Assembly (NCBI GenBank): GCA_004794655.1
Contig: SMMW01000504.1
Span: 671,001 to 735,000, forward strand
Origin: Marisa cornuarietis
Lineage: Eukaryota > Mollusca > Gastropoda > Architaenioglossa > Ampullariidae
Direction of reading: 5' to 3'
DNA: 64,000 bases
Shown here piece after piece: positions 1 through 9,639 of this stretch. Position 1 is the stretch's first letter. Each line of letters opens with the position of its first letter. The translations under genes were made by a program, and so were the position numbers. A model generated the notes under the pieces. The model did not search any database and was not told the DNA's origin. It worked only from the letters and a program-made list of their open reading frames with translations.

Positions 1-1095
1 TTCATCTTCTAATTCTTGGAGTTCCTCTGTCCAATACGGCCTGTAATTCTGTCGTGCGCCTCGAGGTATTGTTTCTGAAGCAGCTTTGATGATCGCCTTG
101 TTGAATGCATCAATGGCACGGTTGATGTTCTGATCCGCCGCACGTATTCCTTTGGTATACTTGTCTGACAACGAAACGAAAGTATCCCAGTTGGCTTTCT
201 TGTAATTCCACCTGGGGAATGTCTTTGAATCTTGGGGCCTGTACTGCAAGTTGATGGCCAGTTTAACTGGTCTGTGGTCGCTGCCGCCTAACTGGTTCAG
301 TACCCCTCTGGTTGTTTTCTTGGAGAGGTCATCAGTGGCGAAAGCAAGGTCAGGGGTCGTTGAGGAGATCCATCTGCGCGAGAAGAAAGTTGGTGGGTCT
401 TCTGGATCATTCAGCAGGATCATCTTGCTATCGATCTGCCAGTCCTCCACTTCCTCTCCTCTGTGATCCGTCTCGTAGCCCCAACATGTTGAGTGGCTGT
501 TGAAGTCGCCGACAGCCAAGCAGTTTTCAGCAGGGATATCAAGTGTCTGTAGAGAAAGTTCTTTGTTGGGTGGGCAGTACAGGTTGAAAATGGTGAGCAC
601 AGTGCTGTTTACTGTAATCTTGACTCCGTTTATTTCAGCTTGCTGATTCGTGTCCACTTGAAGATCTCTTGTTGGGATGTTGTTTTTTACAAGAATCAGC
701 ACACCTCCCTTGTGTCTTCCTTCTCTGTCCATCCTGAAGGTTTGATAACCTCTGATGGTAAATCTGTGGTTGGGATTCAGGTGTGTTTCTTGAATACAGG
801 CCACATCTATTTTTTCAGCATGGAGTCTTTCGGTGAGGGCTAATTTTTTGTTGTAAACGCCCTCAGCGTTCCACTGTAGGATGTTGATAGGCCTCAGGGT
901 CTCTTCTGTGGTTGTCGTTCCTTTTCGGCCAGTAGCTTTTAACCTCCGCCTCCAAAACCTTACTCCTCGCATCGGGGCGTGGTGACCACCAGTATCATGG
1001 GGTGGGCCCTGTTGAGGCGCAGGGCCCGGCACTTCGCCTGCCTGGCGGGACCTCACAGGCAAAGCACCATATCGTTTAGAGTAAGCGTTGTCCAT
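1..1095 (-). CDS. LINE ORF2, endonuclease part (runs off the left edge)
   Basis: An uninterrupted 365-codon frame starts at ATG 1095-1093 and is still open at base 1. It encodes an apurinic-type (EEP) endonuclease that would nick target DNA for retrotransposition. Visible catalytic landmarks are QWNAEG (N76), CIQETHL (E103), VGDFNSHS (D197, N199) and GGSDHRPV (D273, H274), in the order and spacing of non-LTR endonucleases. The stretch after SDH (WNYKKANW) is the usual linker towards the reverse transcriptase, which lies outside the window. A later ATG at 972-970 is an alternative start. The GDFNSHS and SDHRPV style suggests a Jockey-like clade; this is an inference. No stop or frameshift is seen, so the element may be young. 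Confidence 0.88.
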   Translation of the reverse strand, partial: MDNAYSKRYGALPVRSRQAGEVPGPAPQQGPPHDTGGHHAPMRGVRFWRRRLKATGRKGTTTTEETLRPINILQWNAEGVYNKKLALTERLHAEKIDVACIQETHLNPNHRFTIRGYQTFRMDREGRHKGGVLILVKNNIPTRDLQVDTNQQAEINGVKITVNSTVLTIFNLYCPPNKELSLQTLDIPAENCLAVGDFNSHSTCWGYETDHRGEEVEDWQIDSKMILLNDPEDPPTFFSRRWISSTTPDLAFATDDLSKKTTRGVLNQLGGSDHRPVKLAINLQYRPQDSKTFPRWNYKKANWDTFVSLSDKYTKGIRAADQNINRAIDAFNKAIIKAASETIPRGARQNYRPYWTEELQELEDE

Positions 1096-1261
1096 TCATG
1101 TGAGTGTCAGTGCGTTGTGCTGCCGTTAAGCGCCCGATGGCCCAGCACATCCGTCTTCGGCGTCAGTTTTCTTGTCCGAGTGTCTTTCTCGTAGAGAGAC
1201 TTGCCGACCAAGGCTAACGACCATCCTCTGGCCGGGTGTTTTATGGAGTTTTCCTTCTCCA

Positions 1262-1364
1262 AGGGTTGTTTTACAGGGTGGGGTTGCTAACCCCACGCCC
1301 AACCCTCCTCCTTCATCCGGGCTTGGGACCGGCAGGTTACCCGGGGGGTTTCCAGGCGGAGTTG
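1262..1364 (-). repeat. LINE 5' leader, copy 1
   Basis: These 103 bases match 7873-7975 with only about three substitutions. On the LINE sense strand the block begins CAACTCCGCCTGG and contains a perfect hairpin (GGGGTT-AGC-AACCCC). The coding sequences that follow the two copies are unrelated LINE lineages. Confidence 0.85.
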
Positions 1365-4112
1365 CAGAATTTTTGATCGAGTGCATTGTTGCTGTTTGTG
1401 GCAACCGACTTCGTATGCACTATATTCCGAACGAAAAATACCGGTGTCAGTTTATGATTAGACCACGTGGGCTACACTTGTGGTGTGAAAAGAGCTGGGC
1501 ACTAGTGAAAGCTATCGTAGCAAATCTCAAGCAGCAAAAACAAGTGTCGGGCGTGTCTCGTGCCATAAATCTACGAATATTTGCACTGCTTGAACATGAC
1601 TGCCGTTGCCACTCGTATGGTCAGCTCTGTAAATATCGACAAGAAAACTCTCACCATCGAAGGACGATACTCAATTTATGAGCGATGTACATTCAATGCA
1701 AAGTCACACAGTATTTAGTCAATAAGCTGTTGTTTATAGTAACTGATTCTTTTAAATTAACACTGATGTTTTTGTCTATCGACGTTTTTTTTCTATTGCC
1801 AAAGAAAAAAATACAGCTTGCAATCTTTAATTAAATCAAAGAGGGAACCAGTCACAATATGCCAAGACCTTTTGTGCCAAACAAAATACAAACCTCAATG
1901 AAGAGCCTTGCAAATCGTCTAATCTCGAGTATCTCCCTACGAGGTCATGGCATTCAACGAATAAAACTGTTTGGTGGTCTGATATCCACACTGTTCTGTG
2001 CTTCCTTGTACTAAACAAATGCATGTACTAACAAATCAATCCTTTCCTTGTCCAAGTTATGGTTTCGCACTCCCTCTCTGGCTCGCAAATCATAAATTAC
2101 TAAACGACGAACCAGGAACTTAAAAACGTCCCGTATCTCTAGGCTTATCTCAAATACTGGCTATCAAGACTCAAATGCTTTGTTCAAATGATAAAGTGGT
2201 TAATAAAAGCAGGAAGAGTGCTTGCGTAAATCTCCACCAAAAGGCAAGAACAAATTTGTTTCTGTAGTGCTCGCATGCTCTCCCGAAACACCTGTTAATT
2301 TTTTAGTAGGTATGTGTCGTATTGTACTACATGCACAACGTGCAAAATCTTCCACTTATGTTGATATTAGATGGAACGTTTCTGGAAAAACAATTTTGAA
2401 CCACTTAGAAGGCCTAAGGTCTTGGCATTTGTATGTGAGGGCGAAAAGAAGGTTTTAGTATCTGTGCATCATTTGACCAGCTTATACAAATATCAATAAA
2501 CTTACTAAATGAGACAAAATTACTTGGCGAGATCACTGACTGACAAATGTTCTAGTACTCTAATGCGTCTGTTAAAGAGGGCTTCTTTAGGAAAAGTCGG
2601 TCTTCTTCTCGTGTTTCATTTGACGTCCGTACATATCTTACGTTTATTTCTGGAAAAAGAGGTGAAAGAAAGGTGAAAGGTCAAGTAAAGCACATTTGTG
2701 TCTTTTATAGCCTTGTTGCATGGCTTGTTCATGTTCACCACCACCTTTTACAGTAGTACTAGAGACTGCCTTCAATGTTTAGTGGTCCCCATGGGAAGTA
2801 ATCTATAAATGCAGTGGGGATGAGAGGTCAAGCAGACTTGACACGAGGGTAGTAACAAGAGCCGTAGTTGTAGACAACACTAGACGTTATCAAAGCTGCC
2901 CCTAGAATCTAAGTCATAAAAGAGCTTGAAATAACTGACAGGACATTTCTATATTCTGTAGACGTGTTGATCACGTATTACTACTGCCAGATTTATGACT
3001 TCCATAACTGAAAGCCCTGATGCTATATAAACCTTTTAACGTAATGAACTCGTCTCTAACGCATATTTTCTTTACGTGGAAATGCGTACAGTTTAATATT
3101 TATGGGGATAGCCTGGCTTCCTTTTCGTTGTCATATTTATTTTCTTTCTTTCGTCCGTTGTTTGTTTTTTTTCTTAATTTCATTCTTTCTTTTCTTTATT
3201 CCCTATTATTTATTATTATTTAGTTCCTTTATTATTTAGTTCCTTTATTTATTTCTTTATTCTTTATTTATTTCTGTTTCTTTCTTTCATTCACTCATTC
3301 TCATTCTGTCTTGCTCTTTTCATTTTGAGTTTTCGTTCCTTTTTCCAAGTTTATTTTATATTTTATACACTTACATATTCCATTCCATATTTTATACACT
3401 TACATATTTCATTCGATGAATCTGTACTAATTTCTAGCTATTAACAACAGAAGTGAATGAGAAACAAAACAAATTGTCAAACTAGGGCATACATTTAAGG
3501 TACATATTCATATATAAATATAATAAATAATAAATATATAGATATAAATATTAATAAATTAATGCATTTAAGTTTGGTTTAAATTCACGTTTATGCCAAC
3601 TCACACAAGTCTTGAATAAAACTACAATAACGGTAATTATAATTATATTATAAATGCGTAAACACAAAACATTGCTACATCTAGTATCTGTTACGTATAT
3701 ATATATATAGTGTATTTTATTTACAACATGTGTTATACTACTAATCCTGTTTAAACAGTCAGATACCGTAAAAAACTAACTTTGATGATTCGTTCGTTAA
3801 CAAATCACCACTGGTGCAACAGCTAATATCCCGGACACAAAAATAATTACTCAATTCCAATAATTATATTACAATTAGTATTTAACCATAATTAGCTTAC
3901 ACTTTGATTGTACATATGTAGGTTATTATGTTGCCTAACAGGAATTGAAGATTTTCGAGAATTAAAAATTAACAGGGTAATGTTTATATATTCCCCAATG
4001 TCATATTCACAGTTTAAAAGCAATGTCCCCATCGTTCAGAGAATGCTGTTATATACCACATTCGGTCAGTTGATATCTGGTTGGAGAACATACGACGATC
4101 AGCTGTGATTTG
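1365..4112. other. Intergenic, no gene recognised
   Basis: AT-rich sequence with short chance ORFs only. Around 3120-3320 there is a T/TTTC/TTTA-rich stretch, and 3500-3560 and 3695-3715 are AT runs. I see no exon with splice borders, no RNA gene and no recognisable transposon. Confidence 0.5.
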
Positions 4113-4324
4113 CACCTGCACATGGTGTGTAGTCAGATGGAGACGTACGCGACTAAAATGTTTTCGTTGTTACTCAGCACATCGATGAGTTTTCTTACTC
4201 AGCCGCAAGCTAGTTGGCGTCAGACATCCCATACTACATCCTTGCGGGTTGCAGAAATATGCTTTATGTCGAATTTAAAGTTCCTCACAACTTGCTTTAG
4301 ACTCTCACTGCCTTTCAGTACTCT
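4113..4324 (-). pseudogene. Decayed copy of the last exon of the nuclease/ATPase gene
   Basis: Read on the minus strand, this region aligns with the last exon of the gene at 8042-13999. Shared landmarks in order are VLKG for LLKA, DIKHISATRKDVVW for DIEDVATARSDVVW, QLACG for HLVCG, VRKL for IRKV, and a terminal MCRC for MSRC. The copy carries three in-frame TGA codons, so it is non-coding. It lies about 3.7 kb beyond the end of the intact gene, on the far side of the inserted LINE, and indicates that this family once had another local member. No other exons of the copy were found to its left. Confidence 0.72.
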
Positions 4325-4727
4325 TATAGGCTAAATTCTACTTACGAAGTTTAAACCAGAAAGTTTTGTATCGCAGGTCAGGTAGGGATCTGCTGCTAGC
4401 AGTAAAATTATCAGTTTTTTATTGTTTACCTACAATGGTCAATCCCTAACGGAAATAGGAATTAAATTCAGGTGCTTAAAAAGTAACTAAGATGTCCCGG
4501 AAAGAAAAATCTGAACTTCTTGTGCTGAGATGTCCATGTAACAAAGTTGTTATCAAAACATCGCTGCTGAAACACCTAGTTACACGGACACAATAACCAC
4601 CATAGGATTATTGATATATAGACCATAGTTTATAGACTTTTATTGTAGTTTTTCGATCTGGGTGCCTGGCGGAAATTTTTTCCTTGATCTAGATTTTTAA
4701 AGAGTTGATATGATTTGTTTATTGACT

Positions 4728-4777
4728 TTCTTCTTCTTCTTCTTCTTCTTCTTCTTCTTCTTCTTCTTCTTCTTCTT

Positions 4778-4807
<30 letters not shown>
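4728..4807. repeat. (TTC)n / (GAA)n microsatellite, LINE B 3' tail
   Basis: About 26 uninterrupted TTC units. On the LINE sense strand this is the 3' terminal repeat added at insertion, replacing a poly(A) tail. It explains the arginine-rich and leucine-rich frames through this stretch. Confidence 0.95.
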
Positions 4808-4808
<1 letters not shown>

Positions 4809-6168
4809 TTCCTGTACGCTCCCAGTGGAGCATAGGGCCGCAACCACACCCCGCCAACGGACCCGGTTCTGGGCACTCCTTTCTAGTTGGGACCATGTCA
4901 TGCCAGCTGTCTCTGCCTCTCGGTGGACTGATCTCCTCCACGTCTCTCTGGGTCTCCCAGCCCTGCGCCTCCCCTGTGGGTTCCAGCCCAGAGCTTGTCT
5001 TGTTAAGTTGTCGGCTGGCTTTCGTAAGGTGTGACCAATCCAGCCCCACTTCCGCTTCCTGATGTCTTGGCTAGCAGGTTTTTGATTGGTTCTCTCCCAC
5101 AGGTCTATATTGGAAATCTTATCAGGCCATCTGATGTTGAGGATGTGGCGCAGACATCTGTTGACGAATGTCTGTATCTTGTTAGTAATGGCATTTGTCA
5201 CCCGCCATGTCTCGGATCCATATAGAAGTATTGCCTTTACATTTGTGTTAAAGATGCGGATCTTGGTGTGTAAAGATAGAGCTTTGGAGTTCCAGATAGG
5301 TCGTAGGGTGTGGAATGCAAGCTTGGCTTTGTTTGTTCGGCTTCTTGCATCCTCATCTGAACCTCCATTTTTGCTGACTATGCTGCCAAGGTAGGTGAAA
5401 CGGTCAGACTCTGTAATGCATTCCCCATGCAGTTGTAGTGGGGCTTCTTGCTTGTTGTTGACCCGCATTACTTCCGTCTTCTTGATGTTGATGGTCAAGC
5501 CCGTCATTGCTGCTTCTTCTGCGAGCCGAGTGAGCTTTGTTTGTGCGTGTTGTTGTTTGTGGGACAGCAGGCTGATGTCATCTGCAAAGTCGAGGTCTTC
5601 AAGTTGCCTGGCGAAGGTCCACTGAATGCCCGTGTTACTGTTAGAGGTTGTTCTTCTCATGATCCAGTCTATGACGATCAGGAAGATTGTCGGTGAGAGC
5701 ATACATCCTTGCCTCACTCCAGTCCTCACTGTGAAGGGGTCAGTCAGCTTTCCGTTGTGGATCACCTGGCATTTCGAGTCCTCATACAGCTGTTGGATGA
5801 TGGCAATAAACTTTGGTGGAAATCCGTAGTGCTGCATCAGTTTCCAGATGGTTTCCCTGTCTACGGAGTCAAAGGCTTTCTCAAAATCCACAAAGGTTAT
5901 GTATAGTGGTGCCTGCCATTCAATGGACTGTTCAATAATATTTCGTAGTGTAGCAATTTGGTCTATGCATGATTTTCCCTGCCGAAAGCCTGCCTGTTCT
6001 TGCCGCAGTCTCTTGTCTAGGGCATTTTTTAGTCTCTCCAGGATGATTCTGGTCAGCACCTTGCTAGGAGTGGACAACAGCATAATCCCACGCCAATTGC
6101 TGCACTGTGTAAGGTCGCCTTTTTTGGGTAGCTTTACTAGGTAGCCAAGCTTCCAGTCTGCTGGAACG
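4806..6168 (-). CDS. LINE B reverse transcriptase and C-terminal region
   Basis: This frame continues the endonuclease frame after a one-base shift near 6168. It covers the reverse transcriptase from DWKLGYLVKLPKKGD through NWRGIMLLS, EQAGFRQGKSC, FVDFEKAFDSVDR, VRQGCMLSP and the catalytic DFADDISLLS (FADD box) to the thumb (YLGSIVSKNGG, LLYGSETWR). A C-terminal tail follows (RKWGWIGHTLRK, GRRRAGRPRETWRR). It copies the element RNA at the nicked target. The stop codon TAA at 4808-4806 is directly followed by the (GAA)n tail. All catalytic boxes are intact. Clade assignment (RTE/I-like) is uncertain by eye. Confidence 0.9.
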
Positions 6169-7812
6169 TTCCTGTTCCCAAATTTTCTTCAGCAGTGGGT
6201 GTAACATCTCTGCTGCGGCTGTTGGATCTGCCTTTAGTGCTTCAGCAGGAATGCCATCTGGGCCCGCCGCCTTGCCAGACTTCAAGGACTTGATGGCTTT
6301 GATGATTTCTGCCTTGGTTGGTGGGCTGGTGTTTACTTGAAGCTGTTCGGCAGCTGGGGGAATGTCCAAGGTGGTTGTTGGTAATGGTCGGTTAAGTATT
6401 TCATCAAAATGTTCCACCCAGCGTGATCTTGTTTCTGCATCTCCGGTGATGGCGCTGCCATTCTTATCCTTTATTGGTCTGCACGCATTGGTGTTTTTTC
6501 TTCCTGCCAGAATTCTTGTAATTTCATATAGTCTCTTTGTGTTATTTTGCCCAGCTGCTTGTTCTGCCTCTTCTGCCATCTTGTGTGTGAACTGCCTCTT
6601 GTCATCTCTTGCGCTCTTTTTTACTTCTCTGTTTATCTCCCAGTATTTTGCTCTGAGTTCTTCTTTTTCCTGCTGGTCTTGACATTGGTTGATCTTCTGC
6701 TTCAGCTCTTTCCTTTGCTCTATTTTTTGCCAGGTCTTTATATTCAGCCATTCCTTATGCTGTTTTCCTTTCTTCCCCAGAACGTGTGTGCAGGAAGTTT
6801 TCCAGGTCTCTTGTATTCTTGTCCAGTGGTTGGTCACTGTTTCTTCCAAGAGTCCTTCCAGTGCCGCAAACCTGTTTTTTACTTCGCAGTTGAACTCTTC
6901 TTGTTTATTCCGATCTCTGAGGAACTGCACGTTGAATTTGTGGTGCGGTCTGTCCGATGAGTCATGGAAGGACCTCAGCTTTATCTTCATGGTTGCCACA
7001 AGTAGATGGTGGTCTGTGGCTGCATCTGCACCTCGCTTTACTCTGACGTCCAGCAGACTTCTTCGAAACTGTCGATCGATGGTGATGTGATCGATCTGGT
7101 TTTCTGTATTTCCATCTGGTGAAGTCCAGGTGGTCTTGTGAATGGTTTTGTGAGGAAAGACTGTGCTTCCGATTACAAGGTCGTTGAACAAGCAGAAGTC
7201 TGTAAACAGCTCACCATTCTCATTGCAGTTGCCCACACCGTGCTTTCCCATTATGTGTTCTTTGTCCGTGTTGTTATCTCCAACTTTGGCATTCATGTCG
7301 CCCATGATGATCTTCAGGTCTCGTCTTGGAGTACGATCAACCAGCGCTTGTAGGGAGTTGTAAAAGTCCTCCTTCTCCTCTTCTTTTGCTGCGTTGGTAG
7401 GTGCATAGCACTGGATGATGGTGATCTTTCTTCCTTTGGAGTTGAACCGAGCTGACATGAGTCGTGGAGAAACTGGTTCCCATGTTATTAGTGCCCTTGC
7501 AGCCTCCTGTGTCATCGGTACTGCTACTCCTTGTGAGTGGTCATGGTCAGGATCTTCATGTCCAGAGTAGATGATAGTCTCCCCTGATGAGAGTCTGGTC
7601 TGACCGCTACCATTCCATCTGGTCTCGCACAGGCCAAGGAGCTTGATGCCATAGTTCTTCATCTCCTGTGCTACCTGAGCTGATTTACCTTGCTCGTATA
7701 GGGTTCTGATGTTCCAGGTCCCTATCCTGGTTTTTGCCTTGGCCGTGAGAAGATAGGTCGGCGAGCTGACTTCCCGAGGGCTTTCGTCAGCACACGTCAT
7801 AGGCCCCTCCAA
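6064..7812 (-). CDS. LINE B endonuclease and linker (frame shifts near 6168)
   Basis: The frame starts at ATG 7812-7810 and gives an EEP endonuclease: GTWNIRTLYEQGK, LGLCETRWNGSG, IMGDMNAKVGDN, ENQIDHITI and ATDHHLLVATM. A basic coiled linker follows (KQKINQCQDQQEKEEL), then the reverse-transcriptase entry KSGKAAGPDGIPAEALK. The fold is the one often annotated as craniofacial-development-protein-2-like. After WEQER at about 6168 the frame runs into a wrong reading; one base lost within ACAGGAACG explains it. Without that change ORF2 would be intact. Confidence 0.9.
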   Translation of the reverse strand: MEGPMTCADESPREVSSPTYLLTAKAKTRIGTWNIRTLYEQGKSAQVAQEMKNYGIKLLGLCETRWNGSGQTRLSSGETIIYSGHEDPDHDHSQGVAVPMTQEAARALITWEPVSPRLMSARFNSKGRKITIIQCYAPTNAAKEEEKEDFYNSLQALVDRTPRRDLKIIMGDMNAKVGDNNTDKEHIMGKHGVGNCNENGELFTDFCLFNDLVIGSTVFPHKTIHKTTWTSPDGNTENQIDHITIDRQFRRSLLDVRVKRGADAATDHHLLVATMKIKLRSFHDSSDRPHHKFNVQFLRDRNKQEEFNCEVKNRFAALEGLLEETVTNHWTRIQETWKTSCTHVLGKKGKQHKEWLNIKTWQKIEQRKELKQKINQCQDQQEKEELRAKYWEINREVKKSARDDKRQFTHKMAEEAEQAAGQNNTKRLYEITRILAGRKNTNACRPIKDKNGSAITGDAETRSRWVEHFDEILNRPLPTTTLDIPPAAEQLQVNTSPPTKAEIIKAIKSLKSGKAAGPDGIPAEALKADPTAAAEMLHPLLKKIWEQERSSRLEAWLPSKATQKRRPYTVQQLAWDYAVVHS

Positions 7813-7872
7813 GGAGGGATCTTCCCGTCCAGGCTCTCGTTGTGGTAATGTTCTTTTTGCGGTTTCTGTAGC

Positions 7873-7975
7873 AGGGTTGTTTTACAGGGTGGGAATGCTA
7901 ACCCCACGCCCAACCCTCCTCCTTCATCCGGGCTTTGGACCGGCAGGTTACCCGGGGGGTTTCCAGGCGGAGTTG
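7873..7975 (-). repeat. LINE 5' leader, copy 2
   Basis: 103 bases at the 5' end of LINE B, almost identical to 1262-1364. Differences are two adjacent bases near the hairpin loop and one in the GGGCTT(G/T)GGACC segment. The block ends at the target-site duplication. Confidence 0.88.
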
Positions 7976-7981
7976 TTTATT
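7976..7981 (-). promoter_or_regulatory. AATAAA poly(A) signal of the nuclease/ATPase gene, inside the LINE target site
   Basis: Read on the minus strand, the sequence 61-66 bases past the stop codon is AATAAA. It lies inside the target-site duplication of LINE B, so a second AATAAA exists at 4718-4723 beyond the LINE. This is the only canonical signal between the stop codon and the LINE. Confidence 0.6.
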
Positions 7982-8041
7982 GACTTTATGATAGCGTAAA
8001 GTGGCGGACGAAGGGTTCCATCTTTGCCCTGGCGAGTCATT

Positions 8042-8406
8042 TTAGTCCGGTTCATAGCCAGGTGGAGGGCATGCAACCACGAGCTGTGAAGAACACCTGG
8101 ACATGGCGCGTAGTCGTGTAAAGACATACTGGCCTTTACTGTCGTCGTAGTTATCCAGAACAACAACGACTTTTCTTATTAAGCCGCAGACTAGATGTTG
8201 TTGTGCCGCCCACACGACGTCACTGCGGGCTGTAGCCACGTCCTCGATGTCTGTATCACTCATCACACGCACAGGAACTTCAGCTTCTGACAACGCCTTC
8301 AACAGAGGGGCGTCCTCTCGAAGTTTAACCCAAGACAGAATAATTACGTCTTTGTACTTCAGGCTGGGTCTCTTGGTAGCAGCAGGAACGTCAGTGTCGA
8401 CTGGTG
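8042..8406 (-). CDS. Nuclease/ATPase gene, exon 7 (C-terminal helicase-like motifs)
   Basis: The acceptor TTCATTGATTCAG is followed by 365 bases ending in TAA (8044-8042). The exon encodes residues 713-832, including KYKDVIILSW, VRVMSDTDIED and the motif-VI-like FTRLRAMSRCSSQLVVA. The first two bases complete the codon split with exon 6. This exon is the one with a decayed copy at 4113-4324. Confidence 0.85.
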
Positions 8407-9588
8407 CTGAATCAATGAATAGTAACATAAAATTTAATTTACTACATTTTAAGAAAGATCATTCTTTACACAGACAGAAAGTCAACTGCAGCTAGCATGT
8501 TTTCATATAAAGTAATATGTACAAAGATGTACAAAGAACAATGGATACTACAACGACTACTACTATTTATTATAATAGTACCTACCAGAAGCAGACTCCC
8601 TAAGTCGGAGTTCTGTGCACAAAAATGTAGCCATATTTTCCCCGCAAACAACACAGTCTTCAACTCTTAGACACCCATGCTCCTGAGGTCGATGATAGAC
8701 CCAGTTAACAGGTGGACCGTCTGAGTGATCTGGAACATTACGTTCGCTATACTCATGAACGGTAGCATTTCTTATCTCCACTGCCAGTTTGACTTCACGG
8801 GTCACCGATGGAGGTGAGCGGAGTGATCTGGTGAAATAAATCCTTTCCCACCCTTCGTTTTCCTCGGTGATTAGCTCCTCTGGCGCGACGTTGTCCTTAC
8901 CACTTGCAGCCCAGAAATGGATAACACCATTTCTACTTTGAATACGTTTCAGCAGATTGGCGCAGAAATCTGGGAAGATGTAGTACTGCGACCTGTCGAG
9001 GTTGGACAAAGGCATACTGTATCAATTATTGTTTTATATATGTGTTCTTATGAAATGGTTGCGTTTTATTTAGACGACTAAGCATGTGTGTATATTTACT
9101 TGTGTCTTGAAAACCGTAAGGAAAGCACCAGTTTACATAATATTCTCAAAATTATAATAACAGTATGGATATTCACTAGTGTGTGTTTTAAATGTAATGT
9201 TAAGTGAAATGTGTGTAAGAGAGGCATGGCAGTAAGTGACATGCCTTTTTATTGCTTTACGTGCACTGTCTACAGCAAGGCTGCGAAACCTACTCAGTAT
9301 ATAAAGATTGCAGACATTTCAAAAGCTATAAATAAGCATACCTACCTATGTCCTTACACTATCATACGCTTAAATAAAATTATACAAGGCTGACGAGTCA
9401 ACTCATCGGCAAACATCACGAAAAAAGTTTTATCTGCGAAGGTGTGAAAAACCAGCGTTGCCTATTGAATTATGTGCCTTCAGATTATGAGTGTATAAAT
9501 AATGAGAAACGTAGTGTGTGTGAGAGAGATAAGAGTGCATGCACTTGTGTCTGTACGTTAATAAATTATTATTATGTGAGCTAATCGC

Positions 9589-9639
<51 letters not shown>

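Larger units (their letters stand above)
1..1364 (-). mobile_element. LINE A, 5' portion (minus strand)
   Basis: The 5' end lies at about 1364, where the sequence matches the 5' leader of the complete LINE at 4730-7975. The leader is followed by about 170 bp without clear coding, then the ORF at 1-1095. The reverse transcriptase, 3' end and target-site duplication are outside the window. Confidence 0.8.
4715..7987 (-). mobile_element. LINE B, full length with target-site duplication
   Basis: The same 15 bases (TTGTTTATTGACTTT) stand at 4715-4729 and 7973-7987. The first three may belong to the element's 5' end, so the duplication is 12-15 bp. Between them lies a minus-strand non-LTR retrotransposon: 5' leader (7873-7975), endonuclease and reverse transcriptase frames (7812 to 4806) and a (GAA)n tail (4730-4807). 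There is virtually no 3' UTR because the stop codon TAA merges into the tail. The intact duplication and single frameshift point to a recent insertion. It lies 54 bp past the stop codon of the gene at 8042-13999. Confidence 0.93.

Noticed and set aside
1126..1681. Overlapping open frames on both strands across the LINE A 5' leader
   Set aside because: They read through the non-coding leader and into unrelated flanking DNA, and are broken at the element boundary.
4630..5062. Frames with long poly-Arg (minus) and poly-Leu (plus) runs
   Set aside because: They are translations of the (TTC)n/(GAA)n tail of LINE B.
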